DNA from: Epiperipatus broadwayi
Taxonomy: Eukaryota > Onychophora > Udeonychophora > Euonychophora > Peripatidae
Direction of reading: 5' to 3'
NCBI GenBank assembly: GCA_028023455.1
Contig: JAQFVV010000055.1
Span: 5,300,030 to 5,364,029, forward strand
DNA: 64,000 nt
Below, in pieces: positions 1-9,911 of this stretch. Both the position numbers and the translations under genes were made by a program. Below the pieces are notes generated by a model. The model made no database searches, was not told the DNA's origin, and saw only the letters and a list, made by a program, of their open reading frames with translations. Every line of letters starts with the position of its first letter. Positions within the stretch are counted from its first letter, which is position 1.

Positions 1-779
1 CTGTTTATCACGGAGCATTATTTGTTCATAGCCTGATGTGTGTGTGTGTGTGTGGGGGGGTGATTTACTCACATATATATTGAACTATTTTAATTTAATG
101 TTATCAATATATATTATATATATTTGATATTCAGTATATAATAAATGGAAAAGATTTGTCAAAATTATTAATATATAATACTTTTGTCATTTAAAAAATG
201 ATTTTCATTGTCTTTTCGAAATGTGTATTAACGTGATAAATTTTTCATAATTCATAAAGATGTGCATTGGTGCGCATATAGGCATATTTTTATTTATTGC
301 CATAAAATAGTTCCTTATCATCATCATATTCCTATACAGATTTTTGTCTTTTTTATTCTTTGCTCCTACCTTGATCTTTTTTTTTCTTATTATTATCTCT
401 TCATCAATGGCACTGCCTGTTTCACTAATGCATTTTTTCTACATGTATGTGGGTATATATATTATTTAGTCACTTAGTCTGATCACAATTAAATGCAGTA
501 TTCTCTTTTTAAATATGTTTTGCTTTTTAACTGGTTTTTCTTTCTTAATATAACTGAACCCTATTACATCTTTTTTTTTTTATCTATCATAATTTTAGTT
601 CCTTTTTTGTTTGTGTAGTTGATTTTTCCAAATGCAAACCGGTTGATAAAAATTGCATATAATTACTTTACATCTGTCAAGTTACTTTTTAAATATACTG
701 TATATATGTTTATTAAATTATAAAATCAAGTCATGTTTCACATGACTTATATAGCTTGCACTTACAAATATGTAAAATA

Positions 780-960
780 AAGAGCATGCCAATAGCTCTA
801 AACAAGCTTTTTTTAAAATGATAAATGCTACAAGAGAAGGCATTCAAATCATCTTTATCTAGGATTGTCACCATTTCCAGACCGGTTTCAAGCTATGACT
901 CTCTTCAGTGAAGTGCTAGGACACCAGGTTCAAAACACCAACTCAAGCTAAGCATTTATC
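780..960 (-). repeat. Degenerate single unit of hammerhead family 1
   Basis: Clearly homologous to the tandem units at 7212-8408: the same AGAGCATGC...AGCTCTAAACAAGC start, the AGAGAAGGCATTCAAATC block and the CCGGTTTC...CTCTTCAGTGA block. It also carries the adjoining GTCATG...CACATGAC stretch at about 731-755. Only one unit is present here. Confidence 0.8.
866..923 (-). ncRNA. Degenerate hammerhead ribozyme (family 1)
   Basis: Read on the minus strand, CTGAAGA, GAAA, the ACCGGT helix III and the TC cleavage dinucleotide are all kept. Helix II (GAGT/GCTT with loop CATA) pairs only through wobbles. Inner helix I keeps about four of six pairs, and the outer part is interrupted. It is probably inactive or weak, an old copy of the intact ribozymes at 7319-8206. 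Confidence 0.5.
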
Positions 961-1087
961 TAATAGTTAACTCTTAAGAAGATCTATTTACAAGCAATTC
1001 TGTCTCTCAAAAAGACGGGATATCCAAATCTGTCTCAAAGTTAAAGTACTAATATATTTCTTGGAACAAACAAGTCCGAGTACATTA

Positions 1088-1290
1088 GTAAGATAATTTA
1101 CAAGCCAGATTCCCAAAAAATCATTTAAATAAACCCCTAAATGTCTACCATTTGTTATATCAATGCTAATCTACTTTGTCAATCTATTTTATTTGACAAA
1201 ATAGATTGGTATTGATATAATAAAATGTGGGCGTTATTTACAGATATATTTAAATGATTTTCTTTGGGGATTCAGCTCATAAATTATCTT
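1088..1290. repeat. Foldback palindrome (AAGATAATTTACAAGC family)
   Basis: Two arms of about 100 bp are inverted around position 1190 (CAATCTATTTT against AAAATAGATTG; TTTAAATGATTTT against AAAATCATTTAAA). The ends read AGATAATTTA...TAAATTATCT. Related arms occur at 4676-4960, including the same flanking ACAAACAAGTCC motif (1067) and its complement (4957). No coding sequence; probably a non-autonomous inverted-repeat element. Confidence 0.75.
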
Positions 1291-1621
1291 AGTAAAATAG
1301 CTGGATTTGTTACTTCTGTGAACGATTTATATTCTTAACGTTATGTATTTGATAAGCCTTAAAATCATTTATGTGCTCATTAAGATCATTTGTATTAACA
1401 TGTATATATAAAAGTAGAAGTGTGAAAAGATATTAATTTTTTAACTTCTTTTTATTTATTCGATTTACCTCATAAATGAATGGCACCAATAAAATTCCTT
1501 AAAGCCAATCATTTGAAAGCCAATTATCTGAAAATCATTTGCTTGAAAGCTCAATATACATATAACTAATTTATTAACAAAATAATATTTTTAATACAAA
1601 TGATTATCAACAATTTTATTT

Positions 1622-2351
1622 TCAGCCATTGTCAATTCACAGCAGGGTGAATGTTTCTCCAAATTTAATCCAGTTCCTTCTATCTACAGCTTTTCTTTTC
1701 CACACCATTACCTCATATATGATCTCTTTTTAGCTCTTTTACAATCTCTTGAAATCATCTTTAAAATTATCCACCTTCTCTTTTATCAATATGTCCAGGC
1801 AGCTCCATTTTAATCTCTTAATTCTTTCAATGATATCAGTAATATCTGTTTATTCGCTCACTCACATATTTCATTTTAGATTCATTCTTGCTTCTCCTAG
1901 CACACATCTCTTCATATTGAATAGTCTCAAGTTTCTTTCTATTAAGCATTCATATCTTAGATTCATGTATAAGAGCAGATAAGGCACATCTTTTAAAAAG
2001 CTTTCTTTTCAAATAGACCTATTTTGTTTTAATCTTAAATTATTTCTACAATGATGTTCCAATTCTATGATTAATTTTATTCATTATATTTCCCTCTGTA
2101 TTAATACTTCTACCAAAGTATTTATAGTCATTCACTTTTTTTCTAATTCATAATGTCAATCTTATTTTTTCTGTGGAAATACTTTCAACATTGGTTTTAT
2201 AAGCATTTATTTTTAATCCTATTTTCTTACTTTTATCTGATAACTCTTGCAAGAATTATTGAAATCTCAGATCATTATTATCAGAAACAACCATATCAAC
2301 TGCAAAATCTAATGACTTAAGTAAAATCCATATATTTTTATTCCCTTAATT
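1622..2351 (-). pseudogene. Antisense RTE-like LINE relic (C-terminal end and 3' end)
   Basis: Reverse-complemented, this gives frame-broken protein resembling the end of RTE-like non-LTR retrotransposons. It has a damaged FADD-like box (FAVDMVV, near 2295), a QELSDKSKKIGLKIN-like segment, and a terminal RNWIKFGE-like segment near 1625-1690 that matches the RTE fragments at 21300 and 27560. Many stops and frameshifts make it dead. The coding relic resumes at 2825, beyond a nested hAT MITE. Confidence 0.7.
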
Positions 2352-2824
2352 CAAGGGTGGGCAAATAGCGACCCGAGGGCCATATGCGGCCCGCCAAGAC
2401 AATCAGAAAAATCTGCCTTGAACTGAGACTTCCTTCCCATGCGTGCCTGAAGATTTGTCTCATATTTTCCACTAGGATGGCTACATCAATACACATGCAC
2501 AGTGTAGATACGATGTGCAGTGCTTTTCCAGTTGATCTGGTTAATTTCAATTTTGTCTTTGCATTAGCAAATATATACATTTCCAACTTTAGTGAAGCCA
2601 TGAACTCTCCAAAAAAATGTAAAATTGATTATGAATGTCATGTGTTTAATGGAGAATGGACAAACAAATATTTCTTTGGTAATACAGGGAATAAAGCAGT
2701 GTGTTTATTGGGTCATGAAAAAAAGGTGCGGCCCTCTGTTAACCTTTGCTTTCACAAAGTGGTCCCCCGATGCGGCCCTCTGCCAACCTCTGCGGCCCCA
2801 AGCCAAAACAATTGGCCACCCCTG
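2352..2824. mobile_element. hAT-type MITE with 8-bp target duplication
   Basis: The ends are CAAGGGTGGGCAAAT and ATTGGCCACCCCTG, the CAGGGGTGG-type termini of hAT elements. They are flanked by CCTTAATT (2344-2351) and CCTTAACT (2825-2832), an 8-bp duplication with one change. Internal GCGGCCC-rich stretches near both ends are typical of this MITE group. At 473 bp it has no transposase. It is inserted in the antisense LINE relic and splits it. Confidence 0.85.
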
Positions 2825-2900
2825 CCTTAACTTATTCATTTCAATCCGCAAAATACCTTTTTGTAAAACTGCTATAAAAGTTTTTCATTAAATCTTTGTA
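2825..2900 (-). pseudogene. Continuation of the antisense LINE relic beyond the hAT insertion
   Basis: With the MITE and one target copy ignored, the reverse strand runs from here into 2343, just upstream of the damaged FADD box. It shows the MITE landed in an already resident LINE. Confidence 0.5.
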
Positions 2901-3605
2901 TTTAATCCTTTGTTAAAGAAAAAAAAACTTCCTTTATTATATTTTCTAAAAATATGAAGTGTTTTTTCATAATGTTTTTCTGTTGTTGTAAATATAAATA
3001 TTGTAAATAAAAATAGTGCATTAATATATTGAAAATATTACTTTGTAGTGAGGTAAAATGATTAATAATTTACTTCTAGTTTACTAATTCAATTAAAAAC
3101 TTCTATTGAATAACATTTTTAATTTTAGTGATACATATTCATTAAAAATCAGTCAACGTCTAGTTTTTGACTGTTTTTCAATGATTACCTATAAATTCAT
3201 TTAATCTTGAGCATTATTACACTTATTATTTAAGTGATACATATTGTATATTATTTTATATTTTTAAAAAATATAAACTAATTTGTGTTTTACTCTTTTT
3301 AAAAGTTGCATCTCTTAAAATATTTTTTAAATTTATCAATGGTAATTACCTTAGCGTTTCTTTTGTTAATCAACAATTTCTTAGTTTACTATTTTTCAAT
3401 TTACTAATTTCATTAAAAAATATTTAATAAATATTTTGATTTTAATGATGTATATTATATTGTGTTTTATGGGGTTTTTTTTTTTAAAAAAAAAGTAAGT
3501 TAATTTACATATTTTAATGTTTTCTATCTTTAAAAAGCATCTCATTTTAAAATAAGTAGTTTTTAAAAAAATCATTTATTTTATTAAGCATCTATTTCTG
3601 CTTTA

Positions 3606-3745
3606 ACAGAGGATGTGATGTGATGTGATGCACTGTGACTTCTCCTTAAACAGAGTCAGGAATCTCTCAGCAGCTATGCTCAGAGAAACCTGTTAGCCAC
3701 TTTACCTTCCTTTTCCATGTCCACCCTAAGTTTTCCCATAATCTC
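3606..3745 (-). repeat. LINE 3' end with (GATGT)n tail, minus strand
   Basis: GATGTGATGTGATGTGATGC followed by ACTGTGACTTCTCC and AATCTCTCAGCA is shared with 43126-43345 (minus), 17998-18060 (minus) and 16580-16636 (plus). A short microsatellite at the 3' terminus is usual for LINE integrations. Only the untranslated end is present. Confidence 0.65.
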
Positions 3746-3747
3746 AG

Positions 3748-3858
3748 AGGCAAAACTCTCCATACAGTAGCGCCACCCAGTGCAAGCCAGAATAATCAAC
3801 AGATGCAGAAAGTTTTGCACTGAATGGCGCTACTGTAAGGAGAATTTTGCCTCTGTGT
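3748..3858. repeat. Hairpin element inserted in the LINE 3' end
   Basis: Arms GAGGCAAAACTCTCC...CAGTAGCGCCA and TGGCGCTACTG...AGAATTTTGCCTC are inverted with about 30 bases between them. A related hairpin (CCATACAGTAGTGCCACC) is at 16402-16579. It belongs with the foldback at 12705-13282 through shared inner sequence. Confidence 0.75.
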
Positions 3859-4675
3859 AAACAGCTTATGTACGCATGATTTAATATTTCTACTTTGATT
3901 ATAATATTAAATTTTTTTTATTAAATATATTTAATTCTCAGTATACATGTTTTACTGCCTTTTTTTTTTTAAAAAAGGAATTTAATTATAATATTTTATC
4001 TACTATTTAAACAAAAACTCAGAAACTCATTTTAATTTCATGATAAACATTTTAAAAATGTTTATTTTGCAATCCAAATACTGTTAAAAACAATGAATTT
4101 TTTCTATCTGAAGGTTTGTAATGATGATATATTATAGTCCAACATATCACATCTTATATATGAAAATTTTATTTTTTATTAATGAATATGGAGCATGTCC
4201 TTTATATATGCATAAAAAATACCCTGAAAATTATAATTAATTATATACATATAGTTTATGACATTAATGGTGTTATATCACTGCATGAAATATGTCTTAT
4301 ATTAATAAGTATAAATCACATATTTCATATATGCATAAAATGATGCATTAAAGGTAATCTATATGAAAATAGTATATAGTCTTAATATCGTTAATGAACA
4401 AGTAAAAAAGAAAAACAAAAAATTGATTAATTTTAAAATGGAGGATCTTATATATTATTCTACACGATTTCTTAATAGATTTGTATTTATTTAAATATTT
4501 TTTTGATTTTTTTTTCTTTGTAGCAGTAATAAGCACTTGATTCTATTTAACTTATATATACATATTTAATTCTAGTGATTTTAAGGGGCATTAAATAATT
4601 TTACAGCTTATCATATATGTAATAACTAAGAATATAAACCTATTCATGGAATAAATAAGTTTGAATAAATAATAT

Positions 4676-4960
4676 GTAAGATAATTCACTAGCTAGAGTC
4701 CTGAAAGAATTATTTAAATAACATCATATTAAAAAATTATCTTTTATCTGACAAAATAGATTGGTAGTGATAAAACACAAGTTCATTTCAAATGATTCGT
4801 TGAGGATCTAGTTTGTGAATTATCTTAGTAATATCTTTTATCTGATAAAATAAATTGGCAGTATGATATGACCAAAAAAATAGGGTATTATTTACAAGTT
4901 CATTTAAATGATTTTTTGAGGATTTAGCTTACGAATTATCTTAATAACGTATTTGGACTT
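4676..4960. repeat. Two adjacent copies of the AGATAATTTA foldback family
   Basis: The motifs GACAAAATAGATTGGTA, TTTAAATGATTTTTTGAGGA and GAATTATCTTA occur twice (4740-4830 and 4840-4945), with an inverted partner at 4676-4735. They are the same as the arms of the palindrome at 1088-1290. Confidence 0.65.
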
Positions 4961-5126
4961 GTTTGTTCCGTAGATAGGTTTTTGTATATTTAAGTATTTC
5001 ATCACCATCACATTTTGAACCTTTCACTTAATTATTTTAGTGAAGTTATTAATTTGTTTCAATGAATGTTTACTTTATAATTTGTTCAGCAATATATATA
5101 TATGATTTTCTTTTTATTATTTGTAG

Positions 5127-5201
5127 AAGTAAAAGAAGAATTAGAAGAGCTGATGGCTGACATAAAAAAGACTGCCAATAAAGTCCGAGGCAAATTAAAA
5201 T
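5127..5201 (+). CDS. stx1: Syntaxin-1 internal exon (end of Hb helix)
   Basis: This 75-nt exon encodes part of the plasma-membrane t-SNARE syntaxin-1, which pairs with SNAP-25 and synaptobrevin in synaptic-vesicle fusion. It starts with the last two bases of a split codon, then reads 24 codons beginning VKEELEELMADIKK and ending VRGKLK, then one base of the next codon. This closely matches the C-terminal half of the Hb helix of the syntaxin-1 Habc domain. The acceptor is a T-rich tract ending in TAG at 5126; the donor is GTAAGT at 5202. The leftover T joins CA of the exon at 37345 to make Ser, which confirms the junction. Syntaxins 2-4 share the fold, but this wording (EELEELMADIKKTANKVR) is the syntaxin-1 type. 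The exon is partial by nature, not broken. Confidence 0.95.
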
Positions 5202-6329
5202 GTAAGTATTTATATAAATAATTCTACATTAGTAAAACATGTAAATATGTTACAATACTTCATTTTATTACGTGTATTGTAATGAATAATTTGTCAGTAT
5301 ATAATCTAAAATTAATGTCTTATGTTTTTAACACATTCATAAATAGATTTATTGAAATAGTTAAGACTTTACGTCATTAGTATTTGAAAGTGGTCTATGT
5401 AGGATCTTCACATGAATTTGCATAACTTTGCATTAACATTATTATAGTTCTTAACTAAACTCCAGTAGCCATGAATATGGGACTATAAACTGTCCTGAAC
5501 TGGTGGTAACTTTTGGATAATAATCACTTATTTTTAACAGCTTCATATCTGTGCGCAAAGCACATATATATTTAAATAGATTTATGTATGTATATATATT
5601 GACGTGAATGTTTTCACAGATAAAATTGCATTAATAAGCATCACGAAAACATTAAAATTACCAACTATTTGGAAGAGTTTTTTAACGCAAATGAATATAA
5701 AAAATTCTGCCAAATATAAATCAAACTATTTAACAACCACGTGAAACAATTCTATCTACTATAATCATATAATTATTACTGTATTTTTTCACCCAGTTGA
5801 GGATAAATGTTATTGAAACATCAGTAACATTTATTTTATTTTATTAAACACATTTATTCCCCAAAACATGTTTCATAAAACAGGTATACACACATACTCC
5901 ATGTATATTATCTGATATGTAAATGAAATAAAGCAGACCTATTTCCATGGCCTGTGAAAATATTAAGGTATACGTGCAGCATAAATTTTATAATGTAATA
6001 GTGAAAAAGTGTTTGTCTGAAAATTTGTGGTGGCAGTATTTTATATATAATTATATGTTGGACTATTTCCAAAGTCTACAATTAAATGTTAAATGTTTTT
6101 AAAACAATTAAAATTTATTTAAATGGTTGAATTATGTACTGTTAGTAGTAGAGTATCGGTTAATATTTAACACAATATTTTGAGTGATATTGTTTTCCCC
6201 AGTTGTTGAGGCATTACTAGCCTGACTAATGAGATTATGACTCATCAATTTTGCTTTTAAGAAAGAATAGAGAAAATAGGAGAATCCTTATGGATAAGTA
6301 AAAATTTCTACTGACTATTGCTTTTGACA

Positions 6330-6480
6330 GAATAGCCCAGTTAATTAGAGCAGCACCTTAAATTTAGGATTCACAAGTCTAAAGGTCTCAGATTCAATTC
6401 CTACGCTAATAACTGTCTCTGGTTAGATCAGCTATGCTGAAAAAGAATAATATCATTCAGAGCATTGCATTAGATATTAA
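6330..6480 (+). repeat. tRNA-derived SINE relic
   Basis: It contains a box A-like segment (TAGCCCAGTTAATTAGAGC, about 6333) and a box B-like segment (CAGATTCAATTCC, about 6388) at tRNA spacing, followed by non-tRNA sequence. No clear target duplication found. Confidence 0.55.
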
Positions 6481-7318
6481 CCTGTGTGCTATAGCTGAAG
6501 AATGTATTTGAAAAGTTTAGCAATCCATTCTAGACGATGAAAATAGATCAACATATAATTACAAATATAATATTGAACAACTTTCTGTAGAAAAATTTAA
6601 ATTATGAATATGCTTATATAGATTTAAAATCCTAATGTAAACGCTTGAAAATGCATATATATAAATAAAGTATTTTTTGGATATAAATTATTTTATTTAA
6701 ATTCACAACGTTTCCATGAAATATCATTCATTGTTGTCAAAGTTAAGGCCTTAATGAAGAACTGTTAGATCTGAAATAATAACGAGATTGAGGGTGAAGT
6801 AAAGAACAGTCATTCTTATATATATTTAATGGTCGATTATTCAGAATAGATGGAGTAACAACATTTTTATTTCTTTCGGTTTTACAATTAATTGATTGTA
6901 AGTTGATTTTAGAAGAAAGAGATAAAATAAGTGGTCTTCACAAGGCTGAAATATGTTGTGCTTCATCAGATTTTGTTAATCCATCTATTCTGAATAATCA
7001 GCCATCATATATAATATATAAGAATGATTGTTCTTTACTTCACACTCAATCTCGTTATTACTTAAGATCTAACAATTCTTCATTAAGACCTTATCTTGGA
7101 CAGTGATGATTGATATATCATCAAAATATCAGGAATTTAAACAAAATAATACACAGTTTAATGCAAAAAATAATTCATTTATATCATATAACCAGTTAAA
7201 TATTAAATGCTATATATATATAAACTTAAGAGCATGCTAACGCTCTAAACAAGCTTTTTTATATGTTATGATAAATGCTACTACAAGAGAAGGCATTCAA
7301 ATCATCTTTATCTTAGAT

Positions 7319-7376
7319 TGTGCCCATCCCCAGACCGGTTTCGACCTATGGGTCTCTTCAGTGAGGAGTTGGGACA
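7319..7376 (-). ncRNA. Type I hammerhead ribozyme, unit 1 (family 1)
   Basis: Minus-strand order: outer helix I (7376-7371), inner helix I TCCTCA (7367-7362), catalytic CTGAAGA (7361-7355), helix II GACC/GGTC with CATA loop (7354-7343), GAAA (7342-7339), CCGG helix III (7338-7335), TC (7334-7333), inner helix I partner TGGGGA (7332-7327), outer partner (7325-7319, one extra base). Every residue of the standard core is present. Position 7, here A, is a variable position in hammerheads. Cleavage is predicted between 7333 and 7332. Confidence 0.85.
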
Positions 7377-7739
7377 TTAGATTCAAAAAACCAACTCAAG
7401 CTAAGCATTTATCTAAAAAATAATTCTTAAGAAGAAGATCTAAACTTTTAGACATCTGCATGTCTTTAAAGTCAGCTCTCCAACTGAAAAAATTATATGG
7501 GCCTGAACTTAATTCAGATATTCCATATATTAATAGGCTTAGCCATTTAATTTAGCCAAAGCCCCAACAGCAAAATAATAATAGTAATAATAATAAGTCA
7601 GATGTCACATGACTTATATATAGCTTGCAATTACCAATATGTAAACTTAAGAGCATACTAATGCTCTAAACAAGCTTTTTTTTATATTATGATAAATGCT
7701 ACTACAAGAGAAGGCATTCAAATCATCTTTATCTTAGAT

Positions 7740-7797
7740 TGTCCCCATCCCCAGACCGGTTTCGACCTATGGGTCTCTTCAGTGAGGAGTTGGGACA
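7740..7797 (-). ncRNA. Type I hammerhead ribozyme, unit 2 (family 1)
   Basis: Minus strand. Helix I has two perfect 6-bp segments: 7797-7792 with 7745-7740 (TGTCCC/GGGACA) and 7788-7783 with 7753-7748 (TCCTCA/TGGGGA, one U.G pair). A 3x2 internal loop separates them (7791-7789 / 7747-7746). CTGAAGA is at 7782-7776, helix II GACC/GGTC at 7775-7764, GAAA at 7763-7760, the palindromic ACCGGT helix III follows, and the cleavage C is at 7754. A bulged helix I like this allows the loop contacts that natural hammerheads need. Confidence 0.9.
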
Positions 7798-8148
7798 TTA
7801 GATTCAAGAAACCAACTCAAGCTAAACATTTATCTAAAAAATAATTCTTAAGAAGAAGATCTAAACTTTTAGACATCTGCATGTCTTTAAAGTCAGCTCT
7901 CCAACTGAAAAAATTATATGGGCCTGAACTTAATTCAGATATTCCATATATTAATAGGCTTAGCCATTTAATTTAGCCAAAGCCCCAACAGCAAAATAAT
8001 AATAAGTCAGATGTCACATGACTTATATATAGCTTGCAATTACCAATATGTAAACTTAAGAGCATGCTAACGCTCTAAACAAGCTTTTTTTTATATTATG
8101 ATAAATGCTACTACAAGAGAAGGCATTCAAATCATCTTTATCTTAGAT

Positions 8149-8206
8149 TGTCCCCATCCTCAGACTGGTTTCGACCTATGGGTCTCTTCAGTGAGGAGTT
8201 GGGACA
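8149..8206 (-). ncRNA. Type I hammerhead ribozyme, unit 3 (family 1)
   Basis: As unit 2, but inner helix I is TCCTCA with TGAGGA (8197-8192 / 8162-8157), fully Watson-Crick where the other units have a U.G pair. Helix III is ACCAGT instead of ACCGGT. The outer helix TGTCCC/GGGACA (8206-8201 / 8154-8149) is intact. CTGAAGA is at 8191-8185, GAAA at 8172-8169 and the cleavage C at 8163. Predicted monomer from here to the site in unit 2 is 409 nt. Confidence 0.88.
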
Positions 8207-8735
8207 TTAGATTCAAAAAACCAACTCAAGCTAAACATTTATCTAAAAAATAATTCTTAAGAAGAAGATCTAAACTTTTAGATGCCTTCTCTTGTAGTAG
8301 CATTTATCATAATATAAAAAAAAGCTTGTTTAGAGCGTTAGCATGCTCTTAAGTTTACATATTGGTAATTGCAAGCTATATATAAGTCATGTGACATCTG
8401 ACTTATTATTAATATACATATATATATATATTGGTAACAGAACATGGAATGTTCATATTTATATATACATAATGTAATAGAACATTTAATTGAAGAAAAT
8501 ACAATTATTTGAACTCACATTGGGTTGTCAAATGTAACTGAATGTAAATTGTAATATAATTTACTTTTATTTCCTATTCCAAAAATAAAGTCAATAGTTC
8601 TGTAGAATCACTGGCCCGGGAACGTTATATCTATGTGTTTTTGCTTAGCATCAACACCATCAAGCAGCTGACACAGTAGAACAGAAAACTACTGATAATA
8701 TCACTATTATTTAATAGTTCAATATTAAAAATATA

Positions 8736-9911
8736 GGTTGTCGTCGATGAGCAACCATATCCCACTGGATGGCGCAGTTATTACGCACGCTAAAACTATA
8801 AAATATGATCATTCACGGGCCGTTAATTATAATCATTTTGATGTGTTTTTTGTAATGCGAAAATAAAAACAAAAGAAAGTCATCTTTTTTAAATATTATT
8901 TAATTTTAAATATTATTTTTTATTAACGTATACAAATTAAATGATGATAATAAATGTAAAATAAAATAAACAAATTACAATTTGATTCGTCTTTTTTAGT
9001 TTTCTTTTTATTAGAAAAATCAGTTTTCTATCGGAGATTTTTTTACTGGGGTTACGGCTTTTTTTTTTTGTTGTTTACCGCTATTTTTTATTTCAAATAG
9101 AATGGCAACTAAAAGTAAAAGTTGTTGCGGTTAGGTTTAGGGTTAGTTTTAGGGTTAGCTTTAGGGTTAGTTTAGGATTAGGTTTACAGTTAGTGTTCTG
9201 TTGTTTGTAACATCTATAGAATAAATGATAACAATAAACGTAAACTATATTCAACAAAGTATAACAGTAGTCGGAGAAAAGAAAGAAACTAAAACTTTTT
9301 TAAACAACGACAAATATATATAAAATGTTTATAATATATGCTTTTTATGACATTTAAAAATACAGTGTACAATTGTACTTTTCTTACTGGATATTTTTGT
9401 GTTAACGCTCTTTTTTATTTCAAAAATATACACACGGTACAATCTTAAAATGTCTCGTGGAAATGTTACGAACAGTACATTACTTGACGCATTACCTAAT
9501 TCCAATTCACTTTATACATATATCTCGTCAACATTTACTATTTAAAACTTCAATACACTATGGTGTAAAAAGTCTGTTAATTATTACTTTACAAAATCTG
9601 AACATTTCAATACTTTAAAATAAATAAAAATCCAATGAAAATAACATTACAATCCAATTCAAAAAAACACACCCTCTCCCCAAGCCGTAACCATTTTATA
9701 AACTGTACGAATTGGGAAAATGTATTTGCTGCGTAAACATACATGCTGTACTGCGATGTGACAAAGCGGCCTACAATCGGTAGTACAACAAAAAAGTTGT
9801 ATTATAGAAAATGCGGGTTCGAATGTGTTGGCCGCGGAAACGGCATTTTTATGTGTTTTAGAGCGAAAATGGCGCCATCCAGTGGGATATGGTGGCTCAT
9901 CGACGACAACC
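8736..9911. mobile_element. Non-autonomous DNA transposon with 40-bp terminal inverted repeats and 8-bp target duplication
   Basis: The left end 8736-8775 and right end 9872-9911 (reverse complement) match over 40 bp with one difference, starting GGTTGTCGTCGATGAGC. The flanks AAAATATA at 8728-8735 and 9912-9919 are identical. At 1176 bp it has no transposase. Its interior has a telomere-like stretch and higher CpG than its surroundings. An 8-bp duplication fits hAT, P, Merlin and some other superfamilies; the GG start does not fit a usual hAT end. I leave the superfamily open. The perfect duplication suggests a fairly young insertion. Confidence 0.88.
9129..9195 (+). repeat. Degenerate telomere-like (TTAGGG) tract inside the transposon
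   Basis: About seven GGTTAG/TTAGGG-type words in imperfect register (GGTTAGGTTTAGGGTTAG...). It lies wholly inside the 8736-9911 element, so it was carried in by that element rather than marking an old chromosome end. Confidence 0.75.

Larger units (their letters stand above)
1..5126 (+). other. stx1: Intron upstream of the first visible syntaxin exon
   Basis: No syntaxin N-peptide, Ha or earlier Hb exon is visible here. The stretch is therefore read as intron, ending in a pyrimidine-rich tract and TAG at 5124-5126. It holds a foldback/hammerhead relic (780-960), a palindrome (1088-1290), an antisense LINE relic with a nested hAT MITE (1622-2900), a LINE tail with hairpin (3606-3860) and two more foldback copies (4676-4960). 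I see nothing recognisable in 60-700, 1300-1600, 2900-3600 or 3870-4670 beyond AT-rich sequence and homopolymers. A short (TG)n run is at 39-53. Confidence 0.6.
7212..8408 (-). repeat. Three-unit tandem array of hammerhead-bearing repeat, capped by an inverted partial unit
   Basis: Three head-to-tail units start at GAGCATRCTAAYGCTC at 7230, 7651 and 8060 (spacing 421 and 409 bp) and are nearly identical. Each has one minus-strand hammerhead ribozyme. From about 8282 to 8408 the sequence is the reverse complement of a unit start, so the array ends in a foldback. There is no ORF. A minus-strand transcript would self-cut into 409- and 421-nt monomers, the organisation known for retrozymes and tandem Penelope-like elements. 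The near identity suggests a recent origin. Confidence 0.9.

Noticed and set aside
9129-9195. Interstitial telomere or chromosome fusion point
   Set aside because: The TTAGGG words are imperfect and lie entirely inside a transposon bounded by target duplications.
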